DNA of 64,000 bases from the NCBI GenBank assembly GCA_002270565.1, contig NQMI01000019.1, positions 372,001-436,000 on the forward strand, written 5' to 3'. The notes beneath the pieces were generated by a model that searched no databases, was not told the DNA's origin, and saw only the letters and a program-made list of their open reading frames with translations. Of the stretch, positions 11,996-24,544 are shown piece after piece (positions within the stretch are counted from its first letter, which is position 1; every line of letters begins with the position of its first letter). The DNA is from Stenocarpella maydis (lineage: Eukaryota > Ascomycota > Sordariomycetes > Diaporthales > Diaporthaceae). The translations under genes and the position numbers were made by a program.

Positions 11996-12376
11996 GTGAG
12001 CAGGCTGGGGGACCGAAATCGATATGTCGCTTATTATTGCTTTTCTTGGGCTGTGTCAAGGTTCTCGGCCGTATTTTTTCATGGACTTTGACCCCGAAGT
12101 GATCAATCATGTGGATTCCGGATTTCGCTCACCGGACCACGGAACGTCTGATCCAAGTCTCACGGATGCATACTTATACCTAGTTTCCTTTCGCCTGGGC
12201 TCTGATTTCAAGATCTCAATTTGAATGACATCAGTCCGTCCAACACCGACGTGTCTGGCCTGGTCATTGGCGCGTGCGCGGAAAAGCAGGCTAAATACCT
12301 AGGCACGTTGTGTCCGATAACTGCTGACCACCGTCAGCACTTTGGCTGACGACGAAAATATTGACAGGAGTACCCC
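11996..12376. other. Unique-looking GC-normal island, no gene seen
   Basis: About 380 bp of ordinary base composition between AT-rich repeats, ending at the N at 12377. It could be old host DNA stranded between insertions. No coding feature was recognised. Confidence 0.3.
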
Positions 12377-12589
12377 NAATAACCCAAGCTCTAAATGCAT
12401 TTTAATTAAAAAATTAACAACTAAAGAGTCCTCTATAAGGATCCAGATATATATTATATATAATTTTTACTTATATAAAATATAATCATAAAATATAAGA
12501 TTAATAATAATAATATTTATAATTTTAATAAAATAGGCTTTATAATAGGCAAAATCTCTATAGAAACCATTATTATAATTTCTAATTAA

Positions 12590-13700
12590 TATAGGAAGCT
12601 AAGAGCTATATAATAAGGAAACCAGGAATGGGTTATAGTAATCTAGGATATTATATTATACAGCTATTTAATCCCACCCTATATTATCTTTACTAGGAAG
12701 GTCTATCTTGACTCCTAGACTGCAAATAGCCCTTTACTATACAACTATATAATCATGCTTTTATGAAACAGTTAGATAATAAATAAGAAAGGCTTAAAAT
12801 AAGCAAAATACTTTAATTTCTATATAAAGCATTATATAAAGGGCACCTACTACCTCCTTATCCTTAATAGCTATAAGAGCTATTATTTAGTTAATTTTAA
12901 GCTTTATTACAAGGAATAGAATATTATAATACTCTATATGCCTGCTTATTTATTATATAAGCTCCAGCTTCTTAATATTAGGTGCTTTAGACCTCTAAAA
13001 TAGGCATATAGTAAAGAAATTAAAGGTCTAATACAAACATATATAACCTATATTTTAAAAGAGAACTTTCTCCTAGCCTTTTATAAGGCATATAATGCTA
13101 TAATAACTAAACTAAATATCTAAGCAGGCTTTTAAGCAACAGGCCTAGTACCATACAACCCAGATTATATAATTTTATAGCTAAATATAAAGTTTTATAT
13201 ATTAATACCTCTAGTTTCTGCCGAACAACTACCTCCCTAGGTCCTAAAAATACTAAATAACCAGATTAAGGCTGAGTTATAAATAAAGTATATTTAAAAT
13301 TACATTATATAATATTGGAATAGCTTACTATTATCCATTAACTATAAGCCTTAAGCAGCTAAACAAAGGTATCTTAGTAATGGTATATAAGTAGACCCTT
13401 ATGCGCCAAGACCTTACCGAACTTTAAGATGCAAATAACCGCCTTAGCCGCCATCATTATATAAAAAAAAAGCAGCTATAAAAAGGAGGGTCCCTTACTG
13501 CTAATTAGGCAAAAGATTTAAAGGCTTAAATTAATATAATACAGCAGTTAATAGGGGAAATAAGTTAGAATAGTAGTTATATAATAAGGTCTACAACATA
13601 TGCGCGATAATATAGCATCTATAGCGAGCCCGGCTATAATGCTTATATATATCAGAAATTTATATCTACCTCTGAAGAAGAGGATTCTAAATAGTTTTAA
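12590..13700 (+). pseudogene. Pogo-like DDE transposase, heavily RIP-decayed
   Basis: If TAA/TAG codons are read as former glutamines, one frame follows the fungal pogo/DDE family. Seen in order are CFRPLKQAYSKEIKGL (12988-13040), the post-catalytic segment after the LQPLD motif; KENFLLAFYKAYNAIITKLN; and QATGLVPYNPD near 13140. A C-terminal part follows with KKKQLQKGGSLTANQAKDL near 13470 and GYNAYIYQKF near 13640. The first catalytic aspartates are no longer readable. The surrounding sequence is extremely AT-rich. It is a dead copy; the TIRs were not located because the left side ends at the N at 12377. Confidence 0.55.
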
Positions 13701-15448
13701 TTAATTTAAGGTATTATAATTGAATTATCTTACATTTTGTTATACAGGTGGTTGCAGGGTGGCCGGGTCACTTATGGAGTACGTTATTCAATAACTAATA
13801 AAAACCTTAAAAAGTAATGTATAGTTTAATTACGAATAATTTATAATGAAGTATAATATAATTTTAAAAGACTAAGTAAGAGCTTTAATAATCCTTATAT
13901 TTTAAGAAATATATATATATATAAGAAAATTAAATTTTATTCAAGTTTTCATTAATTACGTAAATTAATTTAAATTTGCTATTATATTTAAGACAATGTT
14001 TAATAAGGTTTTGATAAAATAAAACTTAAAAATTACATTTTAAAACTTTAATAATATTTTATAAAACGTTAAATTTATTATTATTATATTATTTTTAGGA
14101 TGAAAATTATAAATACTTGCTAGTAATAGTTAAGTTATTTAATAATTAGGCTTTATTGTAATTAAGAGTTTTAATTGTTAAAATAACTAACAGGATTATA
14201 AAAGAATATATAAATAATAATATACTAAATTATATTTTTTAAACTAATTAAAGCTATGATATTTAAAAAAGTTAATATTACTTAAAAGAATATTCAATAT
14301 TAAATTTCGTATAATGATTATTAATACGAAGTATAAATACTTATAAATAATAATAAACATTTATCTTTGAATAATAATATAATAAATATAATAAAATGGA
14401 CTATAATTTAAAGACTTATAAAAACTTAAAATATTTAATAAGTTAAAATTTTAAATTAATAACACTTAATTTAATGTAGTTAATATTAATTAATATACAA
14501 TTCTATGTATTATTTAGTGTTAGGAATGTAATAGAAATAGAACTAGGGACCGGCTATTGGTCCCTTAGAGGCATAGATAAAACCCTATCGCCTAGCTGGA
14601 TAGGCTAGTAGCAAGTAGTACAACCTAACAAGGTTATATAACGGATTGAAAGGATAACTAAAGTAGTTGGAGTAATACTGTTGCTTTAAAAAATCCAAAT
14701 GCTTTTATTACTCCTATTACTCTTGATAAGTAACGCTTTAAGTAAGCCCTAAGGAGTAATACTCCTATTGCTTTAAGCTAAAGAAATAGATTATATAAAC
14801 TTATAATTATTACTACTAGATAGTATAGCTTAGGATAGCTGTTTAGTAATTAATTTAAGTATTTACCTAGGAATAGCTTTAATAGCTTTTAATTACTAAT
14901 ATTATATTATTTAGAATAATTCCACCTTAAATGCTTCTTAAATATAAAATTACTTATTGGATTTATTAGCTAAGAATTAGCTATAATTATAATATTTGAA
15001 TTATTTTTATTTAAATATTGTATATAAACCTTAAGGAGTAATTTATATAATTATCTTTAAAAACTTCATATTTATAATATATAGATTTAGTAATAATAAT
15101 AATAATACTCTTTAGTATAATCTCTACTAGAAAATAGCTAATACTAGATATATATCTATTACTTCTTATGAATATTAAAAGATAATTATTAAAATAAAAA
15201 ACAAAAATACTTTGGTAAAAAGTTTATATCTTATAAGCAGCTTTTATTATTATTAATATATTTATTTTGGCTGAAGAGTATATAAAGCTTAATACTCTTA
15301 TATCCTATAATAAAACCCTAGAATAACTTTAATACTCTATCTAAAGAAATAAGCCCTGATATAATTTAAATCCTATCTTAAAAACTAGTTATAGAATAAA
15401 AACTTCATATAATATAAATACAAAACTTAAGAGATCTTTAATACCTAT
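13701..15448. other. AT-rich RIP-type desert, no gene seen
   Basis: Extremely AT-rich sequence with stops in all frames. A block starting TGTTAGGAATGTAATAGAAA at about 14518 looks like the start of another LTR but I could not define its end. Nothing else is recognisable. Confidence 0.4.
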
Positions 15449-15997
15449 TGTTAAACGGAACCGCTCAGCAAGGAGTTACCCTAGACTTCATGCAAGGAGT
15501 TACCCTAGACTTGCGAGTCAGGCGATTTTCGCTAAGTACGCCCAGTGCATGCGTGATGTAAGATGAGTTTGGTGGCCGTGAGTTGATTATTTTGGTCTGC
15601 ATTTGCACCTTAATTTCAGACCTCTGCAATACCCTTATTTCTTGCCTAAAAGGTATATAACTTAGTGTATTGAATAGCCTGATTTCTGAAGTTTATATGT
15701 ACTTAATTTAGGCATTGCTAGGGCTATGGTTGGCTACTTGCTTTTAACCAAATATGGTGTGTTGGAAGGGCGAATTTTCCGGCATTTGCAAATTTGCACC
15801 AGAGCCTACCGCAGCGTGCCCAGGGGTGAGACGACGTCGGAGGGTATATAAGGAGGGCTTACAGAAGCCCAACTTAATTCAATACAAAGTTGTCCAGACC
15901 ATTGTCAATCGTCCCAATTCGCCTCAGAGCACCACACTGCGACCCTGCCGAAACACACGCTGAACTGAATGCTATTCTATAGCACAAATTCATCAGA
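15449..15997 (+). repeat. LTR copy 2, probable 5' LTR with adjacent primer site
   Basis: The same family as copy 1 but shorter (549 bp). It has only two of the AAGGAGTTACCCTAGACTT units and more C-to-T type differences. It starts TGTTAAACGG and ends CATCAGA. Unlike copy 1 it is followed directly by what looks like internal retrotransposon sequence rather than a target duplication, so it is probably a 5' LTR. Confidence 0.75.
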
Positions 15998-16015
15998 GGT
16001 TATGAGCCCGGCTCT
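15998..16015 (+). other. Primer binding site of initiator-tRNA-Met half-tRNA type
   Basis: Directly after LTR copy 2 the sequence reads GGTTATGAGCCCGGCTCT. It is complementary to the anticodon arm of eukaryotic initiator methionine tRNA (a GGGCTCATAACC core containing the CAT anticodon). Drosophila copia and some other Ty1/copia elements prime reverse transcription on this half-tRNA, which suggests the LTR family belongs to a copia element. About 125 bp of internal sequence follows before the N at 16143. Confidence 0.55.
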
Positions 16016-16144
16016 AGCAGTCAGCGCCCTGAAACAACATTGAATTTAGGCCTTAAACAAGCCTACCTATCTGTACGCTACAGCGCTATTTGCACTGATT
16101 AGCGGACCAGCCAAAAACATCGCTGGTTTGGGCCTGCAACGCNT

Positions 16145-16741
16145 TGTTAAACGGAACCGCTCAGCAGGGCGTTGGTACTCCGTGCAAGGAGTTACCCTAG
16201 ACTTCGTTGTAAGGAGTTACCCTAGACTTTCTAGCAAGGAGTTACCCTAGACTTGCGAGTCAGGCGATTTTCGCTAAGTACGCCCAGTGCGTGCGTGACG
16301 CAAGATGAGTTTGGTGGCCGTGAGTCGATTATTTTGGCCTGCATTTGCACCTTAATTCAGACCTCTGCATTACCCTTATTTCTTACCCAAAAGGTATATA
16401 ACTTAGTGCATTAGATAGCCTGATTTCTGAAGTTTGTATGTACTTAATTTGGGCATTGCTAGGGCTATGGTTGGCTAGTTGCTTGGAACCAAAGATGGTG
16501 TGTTGGAAGGGCGAATTTTCCGGCATTTGCAAATTTGCACCAGAGCCTACCGCAGCGTGCCCAGGGGTGAGACGACGTCGGAGGGTATATAAGGAGGGCT
16601 TACAGAAGCCCAACTTAATTCAATACAAAGTTGTCCAGACCATTGTCAATCGTCCCAATTCGCCTCAGAGCACCATACTGCGACCCTGCCGAAACACACA
16701 CACGCTGAACTGAATGCTATTTTATAGCACAATTCATCAGA
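16145..16741 (+). repeat. LTR copy 3
   Basis: A full 597-bp copy of the same LTR with three AAGGAGTTACCCTAGACTT units, close in sequence to copy 1. It starts one base after the N-adjacent T at 16144 and is followed by unrelated gypsy integrase sequence. It could be the 3' LTR of the element begun at 15449 if the N marks a collapsed internal region. Its downstream flank does not repeat the base pairs upstream of copy 2. Confidence 0.75.
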
Positions 16742-16859
16742 AATCTAAATAAATAAGACAAGTTAATCACAGAAATACATAAAGCACTAACATATAGCCA
16801 TTAAGGTGTTATAGTAATAACTAGAAGGATTTAGCAAAATTACTAAATCCCCAACCTTA

Positions 16860-18040
16860 AGAAAAAGGTTCAAAACATTATTAGTAAATGTAACTCATGC
16901 AATAAAAACAAGGCCTCCAGATACAAACCATATGGATTGTTAAAACCTCTACCAGTACTCATGGCTGTATGGTTGTTCATTAGCCTGGACTTTATCATTA
17001 AGCTACCTCTCTTATGAGAACCCTTAACTGGAGTACTGTACGACAGTATCCTAGTAGTAGTTTGTAAGCTGAGCAAGTATGCATACTTCATACCATATAA
17101 GGAAACCAGCACTATAGAAGAACTTATATATATATTCTTATAAATCATTATAAGCAACTATAGAATGCTATATAAGATTTTCTTAGATAGAGATAAGCTC
17201 TTTATATTAAACTTCTAGAAGTTACTAATAAAACAACTTAGAATAAAGCATAAGCTCTTAATAATAGTATATTTATAAATAGACGGATAAATAGAATGAA
17301 TTAACCAGATTATGGAATAATACCTCTAATACTATATTAACTAATTATAGGATAATTAAGTTAAACTGCTACTATTAGCACAGTTTGCCTATAATAGCAC
17401 AACTACTAGCACAACTAAATAGTTACATTTCTTTGCACTCTATGGATATAAACCTTAGGCATGTTATGAATTACTGCTAGATAATACTATAGCGGAATTA
17501 GCGGAATAGAAAGCAATATAAATTAGATAAATCTAGAAGGATATTTAAGCAGAACTTTCTTTTATATAGGAATAAATAATAAAATATATAAATTAGAAAA
17601 GAATTAAGGGACTAATTCTTAAGGAAGGAGATAGGGTCTATCTTCTTCGTTAAAATATCAAAACTAAATGGCCTAGTAATAAACTCAACTATAAGAAAAT
17701 TGGCCTCTTTAAAATTTTAAGAAAACTTTTAGATACTAATTATAAACTTTTGCTACCTCAGGGAATAAAATGATACTTAGTTTTTTATATCTTACTCTTG
17801 GAACCAGCACCTAAAAATGCAAAACTTAAAATATAAATTAAAACCCTTAATAAATATAATAAGAAATATAAAGTAGAGAATATTATGGATTCAAGATAGT
17901 ACTAAGGAATAATAGAGTACCTTATTAAATGGAAAGGCTATAATTCTAGCAAAAATACATAGGAATTAGCTTAAAATCTAACCTACTATTATAATGTACT
18001 CAAAAAGTACTATATGCAGACCATCATAAAATAGCCCTAG
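16860..18040 (+). pseudogene. Gypsy/chromovirus integrase and chromodomain remnant
   Basis: Decayed 3' part of a Ty3/gypsy polyprotein. With stops ignored, the frame shows YDSILVVVCKLSKYAYFIP (about 17038-17095), the catalytic-core signature of gypsy integrases, then IKHKLLIIVYL near 17240 where the family has the AYHPQTDG block. A chromodomain at about 17850-18010 reads KKYKVENIMDSR and YLIKWKGYNSS, with KNTQELAQNL after it, which places it among chromoviruses. Many stops are TAA/TAG. Reverse transcriptase is absent, so the element is truncated at its junction with LTR copy 3. Confidence 0.7.
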
Positions 18041-19154
18041 GAGCTAGGAATATGGCCTAAGAGCCTTATACATAATGAACTATAACGAACCAATATTATA
18101 ATGAAGCTATATAATAAACCCCAGTCTTTATGGCTAAAATAAGGGAAATAACTAATAGGAAACTAGTTATAATAAGGATGGCTAAGGCTAATAACTAGTT
18201 AACTCCTCAGGAAAACACGCTAATACCAGTCACCTTATCCAACTAACACCCTAAATACTGGTTATACCCAAAAACCACCTAAATGGATACTAGTATTCGC
18301 ACCCTATGCCCTAACGGGTACTAGTTATAAGAAAACAAGATTAGGATAATGCAGCATAACTAGTAGACTAGGAAGCAGTTAGAAACCAGGACTAATCAGA
18401 TAGTATTAATATAAATTTCATTCTTAGTAATAAGAATTAGGCACTAGATGAGCTACGTATAGGTGCACCCTCTTTATTACCGGTACTTATAAATTTAGAC
18501 TAATTAGTACTATCATCTATTAAGGAACTTTAATTAAAAACTCCTACTTTACCCTTAGAATGCAGCTATACCTCCTATGCTACTATCCCACTAGCCTCTT
18601 TAGTAGAACTTTAGTAAGCAACCTTAATAAATTACTTAATAATCCGCTTCTGCTTAGTATTAGCCTCCTCCATTTCTATATAATCCAACTTATTTAAATT
18701 TAATAGACCCTAATAGATAGCCCGAGATATTCTCTTATGCTATATATGCTTTTGCTTATATAAATAAAAAAGCTTCTCATTTAACTCTTTAATCTTATCC
18801 TCTAGTTTTTAATGCTAAGCTAAGATATATAAAAGGTCTTTTAAGTTATTTAGCTCTAAAATATTATACTTGAACCGCTGCTGCTAAATGCATTTAATAT
18901 AATAATTAAAAGCCTTTTTCAAGACTTTATAACTCTTAATGCCCTATACTTTATAAAAAGAATAAAGTTGCATGGTAATAGCATTCTGCAGGATAGTAAA
19001 TAATAAAGAGTTATATTACTCAACCTTCTTGGAATGATAGGATGATTTGAAAACCTGAGAATCCTTAACTCTAGATGATATAACGGATTAAAAAGGCATA
19101 AATAAAAATACTAATAAATGGAAATAACTTATAGAGCACTTTTAAGGATAAAAG

Positions 19155-19637
19155 AAGTAAGGAGGGAGATAGTGTTATAAACTACTAAGCATTAGCAGCT
19201 AACTACTACAGAAAATACCCCTGACCTTAGCGGGGTAATCCTCAAGCTAGCTAAAATACCTGATGAGTTAGTAATGACTAGCCCCTACTAAGGGTTAGGG
19301 TCTGGCTTGTAATGCTTGATTGTGAGCCATGTGAGCCTGCTTGCAGGATGAAGCATTGAGCCTTGTGCAAGGGCTTGATGGCTCGGTATGTGAGCCTGCG
19401 AGCTACTGAAGAGTTGGAACATATATACGAGATATGGTCATCACTACAGCAGATAGCTTTTATAGAATAGACTCTTTAGTCGTTAATCTAAGTATTCAAT
19501 CCTAGTATTGGATAGCCTTATAGCTAGTGATTATTGTTAGTTAATAATATTGCTTAATAACCGCCTAATAATGTATTCTGAATATAAACCCTTGATCTTT
19601 TAGGCTTAATATACTTAGAAACCCTCTGATTATTACA
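19155..19637 (+). repeat. Polypurine tract and 3' LTR of the gypsy remnant
   Basis: A purine run AAGTAAGGAGGGAGATAG (19155-19172) directly precedes TGTTATAAACTACTAAGC. The presumed 3' LTR then runs to GATTATTACA at 19637, so it starts with TG and ends with CA (465 bp). Polypurine tract plus TG start downstream of an integrase on the same strand is the normal gypsy layout. No second copy is present in the window to confirm the ends. Confidence 0.5.
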
Positions 19638-20178
19638 TTTAGGAAGTACTTATACGCTCTAGGGCAATTTAAGTCCTTAACTGTAATAATAAGGTAATAA
19701 TTTCTTTATTGCTATTAAAGAATATATAAAGAGGCAATTATAGAGGAAAATATTTATTCTAGGTGGAGAGGAATCAGTCTTTAGCCTGTCTTTAGGGTAA
19801 GAATACTAGGAAGCACCTACATCCTTAAAAACTACCTAAACTAGCCGGAATTAGTTAATTTAAATAGTTTAAATAGCTTTATTAAGCTAAGGGGAATGCC
19901 TAAATATATGTTTTATCCTATAGGGCCTAAATTTACTATACTAAAGAGGTCCCAAGAGATATACCGGCTTATAGCTAATTATAAGTATTAGAAATACTTA
20001 AGCCCTATGTATTAATAACTCCTTAGAAAAATCCTTAAAGCATAAAACTAGAAAGAGATGGAGTTAGTAATAACCTTATGAAAAAACTAGTAGCTAAAGA
20101 GTTAAATTAAAGCCAGCAGGAAGACTAAGAGGAAGAAGGTTATAATTAACCTAAATGCGGCTTTCGCTAATATTAAGN
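19638..20178. other. AT-rich sequence ending at an N; duplicated 74-bp block
   Basis: No gene is readable. The last 74 bp (20104-20177) recur at 21828-21901 with a few differences; in the second place the block continues into a pogo-like transposase tail. The single N at 20178 separates this block from the truncated LTR copy 4. Confidence 0.45.
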
Positions 20179-20434
20179 TTGGAACCAAAGATGGTGTGTT
20201 GGAAGGGCGAATTTTCCGGCATTTGCAAATTTGCACCAGAGCCGACCGCAGCGTGCCCAGGGGTGAGACGACGTCGGAGGGTATATAAGGAGGGCTTACA
20301 GAAGCCCAACTTAATTCAATACAAAGTTGTCCAGACCATTGTCAATCGTCCGAATTCGCCTCAGAGCACCACACTGCGACCCTGCCGAAACACACGCTGA
20401 ACTGAATGCTATTCTATAGCACAAATTCATCAGA
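20179..20434 (+). repeat. Truncated LTR copy 4 (3' 256 bp)
   Basis: Only the 3' part of the LTR family is present, beginning TTGGAACCAAAGATGGTGTG immediately after the N and ending CATCAGA. It is nearly identical to copy 1 over this length. The missing 5' part with the tandem units is more likely an assembly break than a biological truncation, because the cut coincides with the N. Confidence 0.75.
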
Positions 20435-22300
20435 CTAGTTATTAGGTATAATAAGTATAAGAGGCTTATAGTAGGAAAGAATGTTATATACTCTTAGGCT
20501 AATATCTTAGGAATAAATAAGGGGGAGATTAAATATTACATTATACCTAATATAGAATTAAAGCTAGGATAAAAATCTGCTAGGCTTCCTTATAGTAAGA
20601 TTTAATAAGGCTAATCTTTTAAGGCCTACTGATATTTAGACTTCTAAGTTAAGCAAAACTGCCATACCCCCTAATAACTTAAAGAACCAGCCACCTATCC
20701 TAATATCTAAGATACCTAATATAGCTATAAAGGATTTAATTATAATATCTAGGCTTGGACTTTATAAGGACCCATTTAAAATACTTAAGCCTCTACCTTA
20801 AACAGATAGGGTATAGATATATAGAGAAGATAGTCTTGGGATACTAAGTAAAGTAAGAACTACTTTATGAATGCCTAATTAAAGTAGGGCTGGAATACTA
20901 TAGGGTAACCCTATTAAACTTCTCTTATAGCAGATATTAGAGATAAGCATTAGGAATATATCTTTAAGAGGAAATATAAATATAGGTAGGATAACCCCTA
21001 AGCAATCAGGCATCTTAAGGTCTTTATTATTGTTTTTATTCTTTACTTTAGCTATACTATTATTATGTTGCCTATTGCCTGCTGTAAGAAGAATTATATT
21101 GATTTAGGAGTATAACTGAAATGCAAGTAAGTGGGTAGGGATTAAGGAAGTAAATTACTGGGTTCCCATGCTAGTAATTAGTAATAGCTATTAATCTTAG
21201 GCTTATAAGAAAGCGGCTAAGCGAGTGGAGAAGGATTGCAGATTAAGTATATTATAATAGAATAAGAGTAGGGATGAGTGGGTTAGAAATCAGAAGCTAT
21301 AAAGGGTCTAATAGAGCTAAATTTAGGTAGCTTATTTAATTAGAGGAGAAAAGTAATATTAGTTGTGTTAGGCGGACTATTGCTTGTTTTTTATAATGGT
21401 TTAAAGAGGGGTGTGTTCTGGGGTTTAGGGGAACCGGTATGTTTTGGAATCTAGAGGAAAACCAGCTTTAGTATCCCCCTCCCCACCCTTTAAGGCTATA
21501 AGAAGGGGCCTTCCTATATTGCTTTTAAGAAATTTCTAATCCTAGAGAATTAATCTTTTTATACTTTATGAATTTGTATTTATTAGATATATACGTGTGT
21601 ACTATGAAATTATTTCTTGTGCCTTTTTTTTCTGTCTCTCCTTTTTGGTACCCTTTATTCCCCTTATAACTCTCCTATTGTGTTAGGGGCTCCTCTTCTT
21701 GCCTTCTACGCTTCTCTTGGGGTGGTTGTTTGATTAGGGCTCTGGTGGAATGTGTGCCTTTTTGTGTGTGTGGAGGTTTTGTCCTCTCGCTCCCTCTTTG
21801 GGCCCGTTTTCACTAGCAGCTGGAGAGTTAAATTAAAGCCAGCAGGAAGACTAAGAGGAAGAAGGTTATAATTAACCTAAATGCGGCTTTTACTGATATT
21901 AAGGCTATTCATAGGGCGAAAATTGAAGCCGGTAAGGTATCCCCTAATAGCGATGATTCTAGCGATTCCTTAATACCAATAGAAGAGGGATCGGTTATTA
22001 TTGTAGCGGCCAATTGAGGGTAGGAATAGCTTTAATGGTTGATGAGGAGGGTGGCCCAGATCAGGGGGGGGGGCCTAAATGTAGGCCACCCACATTAAAA
22101 TGCTCGCTTGAATTATAAAAAAGCCCACTTTCGCTGGCAGGCTTCTTCTCCACTGAGTGAAAGATGAGCTCGACTAAAGAACCCTAGATATTACCAAGTA
22201 CCCCCTTAACTCGTGATATCGTAGTTGGCCAGATAGAGCAAGTTTTCGAAATCTGTACCTGCATCGGGCCCCAGAAATGCCTGGTAAAACACATCTTCCG
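20435..22300. other. Repeat-rich gene-free region with a pogo-like transposase tail
   Basis: Mostly AT-rich decayed repeat. At 21828-22016 the plus strand encodes KKVIINLNAAFTDIKAIHRA, then SDDSSDSLIPIEEGSVIIVA and a stop. It resembles the C-terminal tail of fungal pogo-like transposases (compare the tail at 34679-34894). The 300 bp after it are close to normal composition and lead into the 3' side of the Zn2Cys6 gene. Confidence 0.4.
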
Positions 22301-24544
22301 TCATTTTCTCAAGGGGGCAGGGGCATGGATTGGTGCCCGTCCGGGCGTGTGGTTGTGGGCGGCATCACCGCAAGGATCAGCCATATCACTACTCGAACTG
22401 ACAGGTTTTCGCGCAGTACTTTGCTCCTTACAGAACGTGCTGACGAACAAGCCGACGTTGAACTTTCTCTGATCCTGTCCTCCCAGTGCGGTATATCTAC
22501 GCTGATGATCCAGGAGGCGCCGCTTGTTTCCTGGGCTCTCGATCGATCTAGTACGTGGCGCTTCGTTGGACTTGCGTTTGGCGACCTCTGCTAGTAGGGC
22601 TGAGAGCAGCTTCGAGCCGCGAGAAACAATCATGCCGATGGAGCTATTGGGTATGTCAACGACATCCTCCACAAGCTCCTTGTGCTCGGAAAACTCGGGT
22701 TCACTGCTGCCTCGATGAAGGATATCAAGCACGAGAATTATGGCGGCCGCCACCGAGAATGCTTGGTAAATCCAGAGGATGGGTCCGTTTTCCTGAGCTA
22801 CAGCCTTGTACTCTTTGATGATGGTCTTTGACGCCGCAAGGCAGGTCCTCCTGGTGAAAGAAAACGCCGGGTTGACAAAGCTCTCGGAGAGAAAAGACCT
22901 GTGTATCATGATAATCTTGTGCGACGACGAGACTGCCAAGGCATGTCTTGCCCAAGGCACGTATCGAGGCCAGTGGGGCTCAATCTCGCAGCTTGACAGA
23001 TAATGAGGGCACTCGGCTGTCACCAGCGAGCGCAGTCGTCTGTCCCACTTCAAGACCTGGTGGTATCTCGTATAGCCGGTATTACAAGTGGCGAGTTCAT
23101 CCTGCAGTTGGGGCATAATAATAGCAATTTTGGTGAGGAAGCGGGTGTAGCTCATATTCGTCGGAACCCGGTCAGACAGCTGCACCATTTCATCGTCGTG
23201 ACAGTTCATCGGCAGCCCCGAGGACGAGTACAGTGGGTTGATGAGGTATGCCTCGTAGAACGAGGTGCTGAACCAATCCTGGTTGCACAACTGAGCCCAC
23301 GCGCGGCGGCCCGTCTCCTTTTCCACCACGTTGCCAGGCTCATTGTCGGTTATGCGGTGCAGGCCAAGGCCCTGAGCAATCCGGACGGCGGCAGCTAGGT
23401 ACACTGCGTGTGTGTTTGAGTTACCGAGGATATGAGCGGAAATTGTCAACGTCGATATCGCCTGCACCGAGAGTATGGATTGCTTTGCGGCATATTCAGC
23501 CTTGTTAAGGCTTGGTATGACCGCACGGAACCACTTATGGCTTAGCAGATCTCTTTCGGAAGGTTTAAAGCCCCAGGAACTGGTGGTTGAAACCGGAGCG
23601 CACGTCATGCTGCCAGTCAGGATGCTGAAGAGCAAAGTGACCCATTGGAGATTGACTTGTCGTCTTTCATCGCCAGGGTCTAGTATATATCCCAAAAAGT
23701 GATCATAGAAGACTTTCAGCTGCTCTCGAAAAGTGGCGGCATAATAGGAGTTATGATACCAAAGTAGTGAGGCCTCGTGGTATTCCACTAACTTCCAGAC
23801 TTGCTTCGGGCCCGGGAGTAATAGCTGGAGGAGATTGAGGAGATTGCCGCTCTCCTCGACCCCGTCTGGGACATGGCATACATCTCCCGGCTCCGCAACT
23901 GGGCCAGTGATGCTGGCTTCTGGTGATGTTACTGGGACGCCTTGGCATCCGGCGTTCTTCAGCTTCCCCCACGCGAGGAACTCCAAAATGGATGCCGCAC
24001 TCTCGGCAACAGCATCTCCATTTCCCTCACTTGGGCCGTCGGATGTAGTGGCCGGGCTGTCTGGTATAGCGTCTGGAGGTTTGTCGTGGTTGATGGCCAC
24101 AGAAGCATCTACCGTGTTTGGCGACGAGCTAGAGCGGGGAGACGATTGGTTAAGGGTATCGAGTGCATGCTCCAGCTGCGCATGCAACTCAGTAACCCGC
24201 ATTCGTAGGCTCTCCAGTTCAGACTGTGTGGATGGGCCGATGTGCCCCGCAAATCTTGAGGGCGCAATGGTTTCTAGTGAACAACTGTCCTGCTCGCTCC
24301 TACTCGAGGGGTCAGCCAGCTGAGCACCAATTCCACTACGTGCCAGTGGAGCATTTGGTCGTACGGTGAAACTTCCACTGGTTTAAGCTGGACAAAGGGA
24401 AACGTACCGGCGCAGGCAATTCGTGCAAGGCACTGTCTTGGAGCATTTGACCTTGCGCCGAGTACAGTTCAAGCAGGCCGTCCTGTTTCGCTGCTGGGGG
24501 CTCCCAGTGGTGACGCCATGCAGTGATCCCACGAGGATAGACAT
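22301..24544 (-). CDS. Zn2Cys6 fungal-specific transcription factor
   Basis: Nuclear DNA-binding regulator. Proposed exons on minus: 24544-24408 and 24335-22301, with a 72-bp intron inside the zinc cluster, closing in frame at 723 residues. The cluster reads ACLNCTRRKVKCSKTVPCTN followed by CLRR, with Cys spacing C-x2-C-x6-C-x5-C-x2-C. The sixth cysteine depends on the splice choice and was not settled. A Ser-rich linker and a short heptad-like segment (ELHAQLEHALDTL) follow. The large middle homology domain has SILTGSMTCAP and AAAVRIAQGLGLHRI, the signature of the fungal transcription-factor domain. It is transcribed away from the XanA-like dioxygenase at 24860 with only 315 bp between them, so it may regulate that gene and the permease beyond it. 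An upstream in-frame ATG at 24607 exists; 24544 gives the more usual short N-terminus. Confidence 0.82.

Noticed and set aside
22021..22300. Poly-G stretch with GGCCTAAATGTAGGCC as a transposon end
   Set aside because: A matching inverted end could not be located, so no element boundary is claimed.
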